64,000 nucleotides of DNA, from positions 10,596,932-10,660,931 of the forward strand of contig CM057138.1 of assembly GCA_029964075.1 (NCBI GenBank), read 5' to 3'. This DNA is from Patiria pectinifera (lineage: Eukaryota > Echinodermata > Asteroidea > Valvatida > Asterinidae). The notes beneath the pieces are model-generated. The model had not been told where the DNA came from and searched no databases. It worked only from the letters and a program-made list of their open reading frames with translations. Made by a program: the position numbers and the translations under genes. Positions 21,801 through 34,403 of this stretch are shown one piece after another (within the stretch, counting starts at the first letter, position 1; each line of letters starts with the position of its first letter).

Positions 21801-24800
21801 ACGAAATCAAGAAGATGTACGTTTACTCATATTTCTAAGGTTGTCATTACGCACTTTCAACACTTTTAGTTAAATGACACAGAAACGCAGCGTTCGTTTA
21901 CCAATAAAAGCGAAATGCAAAACGCACGTTGTTCAGTTAAATTATATTTTAATCCAGTTGCTATCTCGTTCATAATGAGCACAAACGATTTGCTTACCTT
22001 GCTTACTTCATACACATCCTGGCTGGGGTTTTTTTCTGAAGAACGGAAACAATGTTACCTATACCTTTTTGATGCACTGAATGTTTTGTTGCAAAAAGTC
22101 AATGTTTTTTTCCCGAGTAAGTTCAAATTCAAGTTTGCAGGCATCTCCGTTACTGTCCCATTTATTTATAACAATCCGATACATCCGGAAATAACCAGAC
22201 TTTGTTTTAAACATGTTCTTGTTACCCGACCATGTAAAGTATTGTTTAGCTGGCATATTTTATTCAGTTCCTCCATTTTCTCGATGCACAATGAGTGACA
22301 TCTGCGCACCTCAACGTAGGCCGAGTCAAGGCGCACAACACGTTCGGTGACAAGGCTCCTGGGTATAGGAGGCAGGTTGAGTTGAGAACGCGGCCGTACG
22401 GGTGTCGGTAGAGATGCATTAGTGACGGAGCTGGATGAGGCGGTAAGTGCATATTAAGACCGCATGCAGTTTGTTTAGCCAATATGAGAAAACTTTCTCA
22501 TATGCACACATTCCATACCGGATGTGATTTCATTTACATTGGGGACCATGTCGACACATTTTGAACGTTGCATGATATGCAATTTGACCCTTCGTGAGTT
22601 CGAAACGGAGCCTGAAAAAGTGACGGGAACTGAAAATTTACAAAAAAGATAAGGTTTTATATAAAGATTTTCCTACATTATTAGTTACGCTTTTCAACGA
22701 AAACACACAATTATGAATTAATAAACGAGTGATGACTCAGTCGTTTAAAACCTTGCAGGGTCACAGTCGTGGCCGTGATGACTTGCAGGTCGCAGGTCAC
22801 GCAAAATCTATCCAATCAGAGCGTGAATTCATCAGCCCTTCCCAGCGTCCTGTTTGGAGCGAAACATAGGGAGGTTCTTTTGGTTACCAACTAAAAAAGG
22901 CGGCAATCATCGTGTTCAAGGCCGCTTGCATTCACGCTTTGAATGGTCGAGGCTTGCGGTCACAGTGCTGTAGCAATGGACATCCCCGAGGGGTAAGAAT
23001 GCTAATGGTGCACACCGGTAAATCGATCCGCCAAGCCCATGAATAAAAGTTATACCCTCAAAATATTCTATATTAGAGAGTTCTGAGCGCCGTAAAATTG
23101 GGGAATTGAAGAGATATGGTAATGAACCTCTGGCCCGGACTTGGGGCTTCCGATTCTGAGCATTTAGGATGCTATTGGGCTCGAAAGTGGCGCTATTTTG
23201 CCATGCTGTGGAGGGATCGTTTTTCAAGATGGCTACTTTTCCGCTTTGGGGAAAATAGGGGTCGTCTTCTTTGCGTGAAAATATCTCGAAAAGTCAATGG
23301 TCAACCCACCAAAAATTGAAAAGAAAATGAAAGATGACACATTGATCATCATTTTTCTGTGCAGCTTGAATACCTGTGAGAGTTTTGAGTATTTTTAAAA
23401 TAATTTTGAAGTATGGGCATTTAGCACTAGTATCTATGGGAGTTTATTTGCAGGTATGCATCCTAATGGTCAAAATGTAAATCGACCAAGAATTCTGACT
23501 CTTTGGGCCCTAGCTCTATGATGTAATGCTCCAGAGTTGATTGTTTATTACACTTTGTACACCCAGTAGTTTAAGCTGTGTATTTTTTTCAGAGTCAGCT
23601 ATATGTAAATTAGGGTTATAAATTGCACCGTTGGATTGCAATAGGATTACACAACCACACTGTAATGACTTTGCTTTGTACGTGGTTTCTATGGGGAGAT
23701 TTTGCTATAAAAGGGGTTAGATTCGGCAAGGTGTTATGATTTTGTTATCGACATGATGTGAGTGTTGGATGTGGACATCAGTTGAACAAATAAAGTCTGG
23801 AACTTCATTGCAACAGAGAATGACTACATTGATTGCAGTGTTAGCTTCGCTTGTGGACATTAGACTTCAGTGTTAATGCGATAATTGACTATCCAAGACC
23901 GTGACCTACAACCGCAGGGCTTGATCGGTCTGATCTGGCTACCTGACAGAGCAGATTTGCGTTACAATAGTCATCAATCGACTGTCAAGACTATGCGAGA
24001 CTAGCCATCCCTGTTGCATGGTCACCATCTCAACCTGTCTATAACCATTCCATTTTAGATATGATTTTACAGGGCATTGAATCACTTGGCCATCGTGCTG
24101 CATCATATCCCTCTCTTCACACCCCCTTTTATCTGCCACCCCCTACCACACTCAGCGTCCCCTCTCTTCATTTCATCCCCTCTCTTCATTTGTTTGACCT
24201 ACCCGATACCACTCCCATTCCTTTGGTCCAGGCCGGTTCCCCTGTTTTATCACTCTTTTATGTTTTTCCTTCCACCCCTGCATAGCCTATGATTGTGTCC
24301 GGGCTACTTGTTTGTTTCTGTAAGACTGTCATTTTGCCTTTGAGAAAACTCCTGCTAAGAATTAGTTAGGCTCTCTCAATCCAGTCAGTAAGCAGTATTC
24401 GGCAGTGTTATTCATTTTCATAATTATTACATGTACATGTACATGAATATGTTGGCTATTAAGATAATGGGTCTTAACATTCTTTTTCAAGTGAGATTCG
24501 GTAACCAAAACCATTTTGCAGTTACTTCACTATAATGGTTCAGATTCACAAAAATACAGTTAAAAAGTTGATAACTATAATAATCATTTGTTTAGTTTTA
24601 ACTTTGATGAAATTAAAATCATAAAAAAATACTCCACATCTGAAAATTGTCAAATGAGCCCCCTTAACGTCCAACAGCTATACCAAAGTTTTCAGTAGGC
24701 CTATTCAGGTTATTGTCTGTTGTTTTTATGTTTCAATATTAGATCCATTTTCTTGTGCCTTTTCATTTTTTTGAAACCCGCATTTTTGAAGTCTTAATTA

Positions 24801-24840
24801 GGACAATGTCACATTTTCAGATACTTCTGAATTAGGCCTA
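18860..24840. other. Long stretch without a supportable gene
   Basis: I find no conserved domain on either strand. Visible features are C/G runs at 19457-19467 and 19517-19528, a GGATCCGCC motif (19391) shared with other repeats, pyrimidine-rich 'cctctcttca' runs (24110-24190) and ACATGTACATGTACATG (24430). Two sites look like first-exon ends on the plus strand: GGATGAGGCG/GTAAGTGC at about 22441, and ATGGACATCCCCGAGGG/GTAAGAATG at 22977. I cannot connect either to a downstream exon. Most of the region is probably old repeats. Confidence 0.4.
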
Positions 24841-24846
24841 CATGTA

Positions 24847-26230
24847 TTACTGCATCATGAAGAATCCCAAGCAAGCTAGCCCCTCTACAAGGAAGACCAC
24901 ACCCATCCCTTTCAGTATTGTATGAACTTTGTAACATCGTTGTTTCATCTGAAGGACTTCAGACTCTGGGACCAAGTCAACCCGGAGACGACCCAATTCA
25001 CCCCGCAGGCTGTCTACTCGCATACGTGTGAGAATATTCCGCCAGGCTTGCCTGATGCATACCAGCTTGGTCTGCTTGGCTCGGACACGCAGCTCAGCTA
25101 CCCGGACCCTCAGCCCCATGTTGCCCTGGCTTCGGTGCATCATAAAGCGACAGTGGCTGGCTATAATCTCTTCCAGACGCATAAGGGTATTCTCCATCAG
25201 AGCTTTCGCGTATCTCACCTCATCAGATGCTGCTTTTCTCAAGATTTTCATGTGCTTCACTTCTCGCGATTTTGCTCTCAAGGCGTGTTTCTGAACCCTA
25301 ATCTCTTTTCGCAGGAATCCCACTTCTGACACCAACTCGCTCTTTCTTTTCAGAGTATCAGCTAGAGATTGCTTCAGGGATCTCATCTCGTCACAGTGAC
25401 CTGCCCACCTCTGCTTCATGCATTTCCGGTGCTCTTGGGTCTGTTTGTCCAATTTGTCTTTCTCCCGAAGCAGGAATAGTTTGCGTTCGAGACATGCTCT
25501 GCTTTTCATGAGAGCCTGGCCCTCCCTTGTCTTGAGCTGTCCAAGACGTCGTCTGAGGCGATGGACCGCGTCACGAAGGACTTCAGTATCTTGCCGTGAC
25601 TCGTGAGTCTGTATGGTCTTCGCTACCAGATCATGAGTTTGGGCATCCTCGTCGTGTGTCAAACCGAGCCGGTTGGCTAAAGAAGGTTTCCTTTATACAC
25701 AAATGATTACAAAAAAAAGGTAATGACAATAATTATGGTTAATTACCATGAAGCGGCTTTCATGAACTGCATAAGAAAAGAACTAGCTAGGAAGATATGA
25801 ATTCTGTAACTAAATCAGGCAATTGTTTATAAGAAAATGAATATGAAAGAAACCTCTGAAAAGTTGCCTCTTGTTCCAATGCTATGTTTTTCCACCTTGT
25901 CATTACATAACCCAGAACAATTTGAACTATTCAATCGGCATGTAATTTACTTTACCTATTCAATAAGATACCATTGATGATAAACATTCTTGTCTGGTTC
26001 AAACAATCCACCAATTTGTCCAGGAACAGAGCCGATGCCACCAAAAGAAGAACATTATTCGCCCACTGCAGCATGGTCAAAGTTAGGCCTTGCCGTGCCG
26101 TAACGAAGTCCAAATATTGTGTTTCTGTCATCCATCCATGATCCAGAAAACAACTAAGAGACAAACAACATGAAAACCAACCTGCTGCGTGGAGTGGTTT
26201 ATTTAAATTAAACGAACGTTTCCTTGACAA
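24847..26230 (-). CDS. Unrecognised two-exon transmembrane coiled-coil protein
   Basis: Exons 26230-25956 and 25690-24847 join in phase (donor GAATAG/GTAAAG, acceptor GTATAAAG/GAAACC) to give about 372 aa. The N-terminal exon has two hydrophobic segments, one near residues 17-28 (a second Met lies downstream) and one near 52-70 (TLTMLQWANNVLLLVASALF). Exon 2 is a long, highly charged helix rich in Arg, Lys, Glu and Gln from about residue 110 to 330, with heptad-like spacing. It ends in a hydrophobic C-terminus (MGVVFLVEGLACLGFFMMQ). The layout suggests a membrane-anchored coiled-coil scaffold. I do not recognise the family. A possible alternative acceptor inside exon 1 (TCTCTTAG/TTGTTT) would shorten the N-terminus. 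Confidence 0.7.
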
Positions 26231-26333
26231 AAAGTGCGCGTGTCGTACGTCACAGATACATTATTATTTCTCTTTTTATTCTATATCTATGTTCACAACA
26301 GTGGAGCACGCGCACTCAGTCAACGTCAAATTC

Positions 26334-26456
26334 ATGGCGTCACGCGCAATGTTTTTAACTGGGGCGAATCTAGCTAAGTGTATAGAGAGGATCCGTGATG
26401 AAACAGAGAGGCGGGAAGGGGGGCTGCTGGAGGTGTCCGGGGGCACCCCTTGGTAA
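26334..26456 (+). CDS. Possible first exon or 40-aa ORF divergent from the coiled-coil gene
   Basis: ATG at 26334 opens a 40-codon frame (MASRAMFLTGANLAKCIERI, then RDETERREGG) only 103 bp from the divergent start at 26230, in a CpG-richer patch. GCTGGAG/GTGTCCG could be a donor, so this may be the first exon of a gene on the plus strand. I found no matching downstream exon and recognise no family. It may be chance. Confidence 0.2.
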   Translation: MASRAMFLTGANLAKCIERIRDETERREGGLLEVSGGTPW

Positions 26457-26976
26457 ATGTGCAAAATACGATCCTTCTCCTGCGTTCTATGTTCAGGCAA
26501 TTTGAGAATATATTCATGAACTTTAGCATTCCATTTATTTGTTGGCCCCATTGGACTTGTATCATAACATTAGTCAGCAGGGTGGGGTGTGAGCAAAAGA
26601 AACCCAACAACCTTGCCTAAATCCGCCACTATTTGAAGTATTAGACCGTGTCCAAAGTACTTGGCTACCGCCGGAGTTATACACACTTTAGCCACTGCCC
26701 ATAGACCTGTGTGTTACTAAGGCTGTTTTGGGTACGTAATTACTTCTCAAACTAATGTCAAGCTGTACAAGACTATACTACTGTACAAGACTATACTGAA
26801 CTGCAAACATTAAAGATGTCCAGGCATTGAAATATTATCAAGTCATTCATACATTAAGTTCTGGACAAAGTTCTGCATGATATACGCCTATACACAATGA
26901 AAATGGGACTCGTCATCAGAATAACGGGCGGCTGAAGTACAGTTAGTCCAGATTCAATTCTTCCAGCTGAAGTCAA

Positions 26977-28350
26977 TCAGAGAGTATCACTGACAGGTCT
27001 CCTTCCTTGTCGCAGACGCCGTCGGCATCCAAGGAACCGAATGAAGTTCCTCCGGAACCGAACGTTTGTAATAGCATACAAGAACGGGTTCACGGTGGAG
27101 TTACACCACAGCATGTAGTTGACAACCTCCCAGGCAAGGTCGCCGACGCAGCCGCGACAAATCATGTTCCATGCGGCAGTGATGTGGTACGGCAGCCAAC
27201 AGATGACAAACACGATAACGAGAGCTGCCAAAGTAATTGCGCCTTTCCTGTGCTTAGTGAATTCCTTGTGGGTAACTGTTTGGTTTCTGCGGTCTGATTT
27301 CCGACTTTCGGTCAGACCAATGCTATGACGCTTATTCTCAACATCTGCCGGCATCTGCCGATGAGAACTAACTGTTGACGTGTCGATGACTGAGAGTTCT
27401 TGTTCGCAATAAGGAAATGTTTTTACCGAGTCGTGATCACCAGGACATGCCGATCCAGGTCCCCTATTTTCTGCTGCGGTTGCAATTGCAGAATTCTGTG
27501 AATCTATCTGACGAATGTCATAGTCACTACCTGAATCGAGTGACGCCATAGCTTCATCGTGTTTAATTCCCAACGGTTTAACCGAACACATCCGAACCCT
27601 TTTAATAGTTGACTGGATTTTTGACGGTGCCTGTATTCCTTCCATTTTGAGCGAGGCGTGCGCCATTCTTTTCAAACCACCCGACCGTCGTTTTATTTCA
27701 GTGTATACAATCACATTCAAATACGTGATGACAATCAAGGGAAGAACAAATTCAAAAAGAATTTGTACGATCGTGAAATACACGTTCAAAACGGCATCCA
27801 ATTCACAGTCTTCGTCATAATTAAAGGGACTTTCCTTGGTAAGTGGAGCCCAGGCAAGTGCCACGAATGTATAGTAGATCACGATGACGCTCCATGCCGC
27901 CGCGGTCATTGTCTGAACTTTTTTCTTTGACAGAAAGGAGCGGTATTTGGATGTCTTTGTGACCATCCAGTAACGGTCCAAGCTGATGAAGATGATGCTA
28001 AGAATGGAGATGTGAGTTATGGAGAAGTCCACAATGAGCCAGAGTTTGCAGAAGGCTTCGCCAAAGCTCCAGCGACCGACAATGACCCAGTGAGTGTTGA
28101 ACGGCAGCACGGCAACCCCCGTGGTGAGATCGCAGATCGAGAGGCTTAAGATGAACCAGTTGCCCATGGCGGCCCTGATGCGACGGTCCGAGACGAAAGA
28201 AGCGATGACCAGGATGTTACCCACGGTCGTGACGAGAACGATCAGGCCAACCACAAGAGAAATACATACTGTGCGGAAGGTGGATGTAGTAGATGGCAAC
28301 TCGTCAGCAACAAAGTCGCTCGTGTTGAAAACCTCAGAAGAGATATCCAT
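26977..28350 (-). CDS. Class A aminergic GPCR, histamine H3 / muscarinic-like
   Basis: A single-exon frame of 457 aa from the Met at 28350 (MDISSEVFNTS, with a glycosylation site). An upstream in-frame Met at 28401 is less likely. Seven hydrophobic helices are evident. Class A marks: GNILV (N1.50), SICDL (D2.50), the TM3 motif LWLIVDFS with the amine-binding Asp3.32, DRYW at the end of TM3, FVICWLPYH in TM6 and NSTVNPFLYAITN (NPxxY) in TM7. The TM3 pattern W-L-x-V-D-x and TM7 resemble histamine H3/H4 and muscarinic receptors most. ICL3 is long (about residues 225-380) and polar, as in that group. Acetylcholine, histamine or another amine cannot be chosen from sequence alone. Placement in the plasma membrane is inferred from family. 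Confidence 0.88.
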   Translation of the reverse strand: MDISSEVFNTSDFVADELPSTTSTFRTVCISLVVGLIVLVTTVGNILVIASFVSDRRIRAAMGNWFILSLSICDLTTGVAVLPFNTHWVIVGRWSFGEAFCKLWLIVDFSITHISILSIIFISLDRYWMVTKTSKYRSFLSKKKVQTMTAAAWSVIVIYYTFVALAWAPLTKESPFNYDEDCELDAVLNVYFTIVQILFEFVLPLIVITYLNVIVYTEIKRRSGGLKRMAHASLKMEGIQAPSKIQSTIKRVRMCSVKPLGIKHDEAMASLDSGSDYDIRQIDSQNSAIATAAENRGPGSACPGDHDSVKTFPYCEQELSVIDTSTVSSHRQMPADVENKRHSIGLTESRKSDRRNQTVTHKEFTKHRKGAITLAALVIVFVICWLPYHITAAWNMICRGCVGDLAWEVVNYMLWCNSTVNPFLYAITNVRFRRNFIRFLGCRRRLRQGRRPVSDTL

Positions 28351-28429
28351 CTTGATGAGAGCTAGATATAGAGGACAAAATGGCCAAGCCAAACCATACA
28401 CACACTTTCGATGGTCCTGTGAATAGCAA

Positions 28430-30020
28430 ATGCCGTGTTAATTGTCCGCCCACCCCTCAATAAGACAGTTTGTTTGTACAGATTGTTCTGAATCGATCAA
28501 ATCGGCCGGAGATAATGTCAAATCTTAAGCACACAAAAAAGGCAAACCACTTCCGTGCGTTGCGCCGCAACTCATTAGTATATTTTAGTTAATATGTCAG
28601 CGAGTGGGTTATATTGGATAAATTATGAGTAGGTACATTAATTTTAGACAAAATATTTTACCCACTCTAACATTAGCGCCCTCGTATTTTTTAGTGAGAC
28701 CAATGATATAGAACACGTAGAATGATTTCGAGTCTTGGTTTATAAATTATCTCCAGCCACGTACGGTCTTATGGTACATCGTCTATAGATTATCAGATTA
28801 TGCGAAGTGCGCGGCGTATTCTGGCACGCGCACAGCTTAATTAGTGTGCGAAGACATCAGCCCGCCAACCAGAGTAAACCAGAACAATGACAGCTGACGT
28901 CACACTTCGGTACTCTATAGAGTAATGTATATGAAGCAATAACAAAACATTGATTGTATAAAGCATTCAATTTGCATAATGCTGCCTTTGTTTGTTTAAC
29001 TAGTGTTTGTCCTCTGATTAAGCAACTTAAATCTACACAGTTCGTTTGCATAAACATTACCTTTTTATTAGTCACATATAAAGGGAATGAAATCTCTCGG
29101 CATGACTCAAGTTAAATGTTTAACTCCTCAGAAATGCCACACACATCTTAATGCTTTTCAGTTGAGCTGTTCGGATGACGTAACAAAGTAAAATGCAATA
29201 TACATGATGGTTGGGATGTTGTCTACTAAGGTACGTAATCAGATCGTTTACTTTGAGTGCTTTTTTTTCGTTTGAAACAACAAAATTGCTCCAAATCTTA
29301 CGTAGGGTGTATAACAACTAATAAATAACCTGCTGATTTCTTTTGGATAGGATACATCTGGGGAACACAGACAAAACGTATGCACAATTTGTTTTGGTCT
29401 AGCAATTGGTTTCCGCAAACGCACACACACAGCTCGATTTTACTATTACAAAAGTCATGTACCATACGATTTTACTATGTTCCCATTTGTTTGTACTTTT
29501 TCTCGACAGCTCCCATAAGGTTTGTACACGAAACTCTCCCGAGGACCTGGACCCAAGTCCTCAGTCTGAATGGATACCCCCCCCAATAGTCGTGTTCACA
29601 CCGTCGATCGTGGACGTCCTATTGTCCCTCTTTTGTTTGTACCTCAACTTTTTAGGAAGACTCCCATATTGTACACGACCCCAATCACGGACGTATGCTG
29701 GGAGTCGCGGACGATATTCTCCTCTTTTGTTCTCTGGCATTATTCCATGATTTGAACGCCCGTCAACAGGCATGCCCATGGGCACCCTGAACCACCTTTA
29801 TTTGTTGTTTTCTTCCAAACGGTACTATTTCAGGTAGATAAGCGACTTATTTCAGTGTTTTTGATCATGGTAACTTGGCTTTAAAATGAAACACAATTTG
29901 AGAAAGGGGTGTTTTTATACATTGGAAATTATAAGTCATTCGAAAACTTTGGAAAACATCCGTATTATGGTATTTCCCCTAATTAGTGGGGGGGATAGGG
30001 GAAACATTTTGGGGATTGTT
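28430..30020. other. GPCR upstream region and dispersed repeat; no gene
   Basis: No coding exon is supported. From about 29450 to 29780 the sequence ('catttgtttgtacttttt', 'cgacagctcccat', 'gtttgtacacgaa', 'cgtggacgtcc') is related to 7100-7330, a dispersed repeat of unknown class. 'Ggggaacacagacaa' at 29359 recurs at 33100. Confidence 0.45.
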
Positions 30021-30025
30021 GACTT

Positions 30026-30255
30026 TATGGCATTTGGCAAACAGAGTATATGATGAAAAAGATATTTGGCTATAGGGCCATCGCAGATTTGTCCGACGAA
30101 AAATACTGGTAGAATAACAAGCAATTTTCAAAATTTTCAAAATGGCTGCTATTGCTTGTTATTCTACCTTTATTTTTTTTCAATGACAAATCTGCGATGG
30201 CCCAATAGCCCATACCTTTCTCATGAGATACTCCAACTGTGTGCCAAATGCCATG
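30026..30255. mobile_element. 230-bp fold-back MITE
   Basis: The arms mirror each other with few mismatches. GGCATTTGGCA near 30029 pairs with TGCCAAATGCC near 30243. GGGCCATCGCAGATTTGTC pairs with GACAAATCTGCGATGGCCC. GAATAACAAGCAAT pairs with ATTGCTTGTTATTC around the centre near 30140. No coding potential. Confidence 0.8.
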
Positions 30256-30259
30256 CTTT

Positions 30260-31630
30260 TATTATCAAATGAATGATCCCTTCACCTACATGTAAAATTG
30301 TATCTACCGTACTACCTCCCCTTCGCTGAAGACAAACGTCTCATGCATCAAATGACTGTAAACCTCAAAAGAAAAGAAACATATTTTACAAGTAAATTTA
30401 AAAATTCTGAATCTACTTTATTCTTCAGTCCTAACTTTAAGGCTCAAGAGCCATTCCTTCACAAGGTGCATTCTAATACTTTTATTTACATATTTACAAA
30501 ACTGAAACGCCTCATCTCATTGAACAAAATCCCGAAAACCGGATGCGCCAAAAAAGACTTGCATGCCAGAAATTGCATGTTTTTTTTCTGTAACAAGTCC
30601 GGGGAAGAAAAATGAGCATTTTGTATTTACATGATTTTATCATAATGACCTAACAATTTCGACCAAATGAAGTGATTTCTTACAACAAAAAATTCTGAAG
30701 AATCACTTTTGTCTAAGTTCTTCCAGCGTAACAACTTGAATGATGGTTTTGCTATAATATAAATCACATAATTTCAGCATAATGTTGTACCATAGCTGGT
30801 ACAATAGTGTACAACTTTCATGAAATGCAACTCTCGTATACATGTACGATTTTAAAAGTCTTTTTTTCTGGACCAAAAAGCAAGGTTGAAGTCGGCCTGA
30901 CTAGTCAAAAAATAAAGGGGAGGCTAAAATGTGGTAGTATTTCACATAAAAGGCCAAATTACTTTTGTTGGTAGTCATACTGTCTCGAACAGAACTTCCC
31001 TCCCCTCTATTGCAGCAAGACATAACATTTATGAGCTAATTTGTGACCTGTTCTGTCAAAATCAGACTTTTCTGGGCATAGGGTCAAAAATGAGATTTTT
31101 GCATATTGTTAAAATATGTCCTGTTTCCTTTTAATAGGTTGTTTAATTTTTGAAACCGGTCATTCCTGCGCAAAGTTATGCTATTTTGAAGTTCATTGGG
31201 TCGAAAAGTAGAAAACAGAGAAAATGGACACCAACGTCACAAAACAGACATTTCTTTAACTGATGTACCTTAACAAATCATCAAAAATACTATAATTAGA
31301 GACCAAATTAGGGTTTCAAACTTTTATAGTATATTTTAGACATGCTCAGGATTACAAATATGCAAAATATAGAAAATGGAAAAAAAAATCACCCCCTACA
31401 GCGTTTTTTAGCCCTATCTCAATTTCAACCTCTGCAGCTTTTGACAGAACAGGTCACATTTAATACAGAGTCGTCGTCAAACCAAATTACAAGTAGGTTC
31501 GCTATCACATCCTATTGGCAGTGAAAAGGAAATTCCTGTTGAAGTTCTTCCCACCAGGTATCACTTGACTTTAGTGATTAATGTGATTGACTTAAGATTG
31601 ACTGGTGACCAACATGTGACTGACTTACGA
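30260..31630. other. No gene seen
   Basis: AT-rich intergenic DNA. Open frames here are short and resemble no known protein. A dispersed 'gtgactgacttacgacc' motif (31615) recurs near 32645-32700. Confidence 0.4.
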
Positions 31631-31634
31631 CCAT

Positions 31635-32109
31635 GGAGCTTTATTACATTACTAGAGCGATGACTCGATGTACAAAGTGATGCCTGCTGGGCACATCCAT
31701 GTTTGTGCACAAACCTATGGAAAACTCGAAAATTTGTACGGCTTCCGTTTAAGTGTTGGTATTCTATACACGTGCGTTGTCGAAGCCGATACGTCCAACA
31801 CCGAAATGCTAAATCAGTAAATGAGCATTTCGATTTTTCTGTGCGCAAAAAACACAAACACGTGCACATATCCGCTGAAGATGATTTTTGCTGTGACATT
31901 TTTTTAACCGTCATGACACGCTCAAGTTATTTGCGCATGTTGTTTTTGCGCATTGCATTTAGAGTGCACTTTCAAAATTCACTCCATCTAATTTCACTTT
32001 GTTCTACAAACATGCACATGAATTCAAAGTGTCTGCGTTCAGGACAGCTTCAAAGTATCTCCGCACGTAAGAATGAGGAGTTAGCGCTCTAGCAATTTAA
32101 TATAGCTCC
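31635..32109 (+). mobile_element. MITE family GAGCTATATTAAA, copy 1
   Basis: The left end GGAGCTTTATTACATTACTA with 'gagcg' is inverted at the right end ('gcgctctagc', AATTTAATATAGCTCC). The interior matches, in opposite orientation, 37088-37541 ('tttgtgcacaaac', 'gtatcggctttg', 'cattttgaattcatgtgc'). Non-autonomous; the frames inside are not conserved between copies. Confidence 0.8.
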
Positions 32110-33620
32110 ATGCTTCAACCTCGTCCCCAGGGTGTCGAGCAGTACGCGCCCATCACTACCTGCTCTCTCACCCTGGTATTGGATCATTTGCATGTGCAAG
32201 ATTTTTGCACACGTATGCAAATGAGGAACAGTCTGGTGCCTGGATATGCGTTACACATTAGCGTTTGTTTTTGTATGCGGTGTCTGGGGTAAAAACAGAG
32301 TCAATTCGTAGCAGCGCGAGCACGTCGTGAGTTATGAAAACACGATTTTTGAAATAAAACTGTTACGATCTTATCAAGACAACATGCAGTATCATATTTC
32401 ATATTAATATGAGCAAATTGGAAAGGAAATTAGTATTTTCGAGAAGGCGTGGACGAATGATCGCGAAAACACGTACTGCACGTTTTGAATAATAGCACCA
32501 AGTACGCGATAAAAATCCATTACTAGCCAATTGCGGTATCCAATCAGGATACAGGAAGAAAGTTTCCTATCCAGGGTTTACTATTGGAAACGCGGTTGGA
32601 AATAAAGTAAGCACTGGGGACGAGGTTGCTCCATGCTTACGATCAACTTGTGACTGACCTAAGATCAACTTGTGACTGACCTGTGACCGACTTGTGGCTG
32701 GAGTTGTGACCAGCTAGTGCCTTTATGAAATGACTTGTGACTGACTTGCGTATGGCTTCTGACTGACTTAAAGACTCCATTGTGCGGACATGACTGCAAC
32801 ATGTGTTCCAGCTTACACCAACCCACACAACTTGTTGGGAGAATCCGTGTACATGTATATGGCAATTCAGATGTGTATACAAGATGAAATCCAGACGCGT
32901 ATTCAACTACACTTGTAATGAAGACCCTTGTTTAAGTGAGCACAATAATACAAACAGGCAGTGATAGTTCCTCACCGTACAAAGGTATTCAAACTTTAGG
33001 CAACTGTTCAAGATAAAAAAGTGCAACATGTACATTATAAATAGGACTTGCATACCCCAAGGATATTTTATTTAAGATATGGAAACTTAGCAGTCGGGGA
33101 ACACAGACAAGTGAATACTGTTGTACTTCAAATAACAAATCAACTATAAAAAGTCTAACAATATCCTGATCAATTGGCAAATGGAGCATGATGATGGTCC
33201 CACATTTTGTTGGATTGTGTCAAGAGGAGCGTTATGGCACTGTAGGTAACAGTAGGGGTGATACTCATTTTTGATACTCAACTTTCTGATCAACATAGAA
33301 AATTAACTAACTTGCAACATTTGGAATGCTGTCAAGCACTCCATCTTTCCAGCCTTATGAAAGCCGTCTCCCAATTTTTCATTTGGATTTTATTTTTTGA
33401 TCCGACTTTTAATCTTTTCTCTGGAATAGGTGTAGAAGGTTGCTTTGAGGGTCAACTTTCGGAATGAATTCCACAAGTGGCCGTGACTCCAATTCCAAAC
33501 CAGCTGGAATTGAAGCCTACACCATGAGAAACTCACTACCACAAACAGCTGTAATGTGTAACACCTAAGCATTTTTGTTGATATTTTTTACCACACGCTT
33601 TCTTAGTATTTCACTGCCAC
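32110..33620. other. No gene seen; simple dispersed motifs
   Basis: Repeated 'cttgtgactgacct' units at 32640-32760 look like a short degenerate tandem repeat. No exon is supported. Confidence 0.4.
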
Positions 33621-33624
33621 GTAA

Positions 33625-33891
33625 AGGGCCCGTCTCAATTCATATCCGGGATGAGTTCCCGACAAGTTGCAGACATTGTAACAGGTACAAGTTGCATATG
33701 CAGGATTCTGAACAACTTCCCCGCAATCTTCCTGCAATGAAGTAATCAGTATTGGCGGGTCAAGCAGTTGCTTATGAACATTTCCCCGGGGACATATGTC
33801 CAGGACAAATGCAGAGCTTTTTTGGGACAAAGTGAATGATTCTACCCGCAGTTTGTCCAGAACTCATCCAGATATGAATTGAGACGGGCCC
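33625..33891. mobile_element. PIF/Harbinger-like MITE with TAA target duplication
   Basis: The inverted ends are GGGCCCGTCTCAATTCATAT, continuing to 'atgagttc', and its mirror GATATGAATTGAGACGGGCC. TAA flanks both sides (33622-33624 and 33892-33894). A three-base TAA/TTA duplication and ends starting GGGCC fit the PIF/Harbinger superfamily. About 267 bp, non-coding. Confidence 0.8.
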
Positions 33892-34403
33892 TAACACATT
33901 TTCTGATTACCTTTCCAAAATGTTCTCTTAACCACTTCGCGCCGGGTTTATTTTTGCTGATTTTCAAAAGCCAAAATTTTCCCAGCCAACTGCTGATATA
34001 CAGGCAAACGCCACATATATTGATTTGCAAGACTGATTTCAACAGTATTTGTACAATGTTTCTTGCCAAAACCTCATATGTTTCAATACTGCGGGGTGTG
34101 CACTGGAGCGTAAATTGTACAAACAATAGGCAGTGCACAAGGGGCCCACAACGGTCAGCACACGGTCCGCCTCCACAGACAACACGGACTATGTGTGTGT
34201 GTGTGTGTGTACAAAAGGCACAAGAGATTAGTGTGTTTAGAAGTCACCCAGAGGCGAGTTGAGGCAATGTTGAAGTCTTATTAATCTGTCAGCCGTGCCT
34301 GGGCACAAAAACAGCCAGTGTGTGTTATCACGGCTCCAGCGCGAACTGGTTAACAGAATCACATTTTTTTCACATTTGCAGTTATTGAATGCGCCAAAAA
34401 ATC

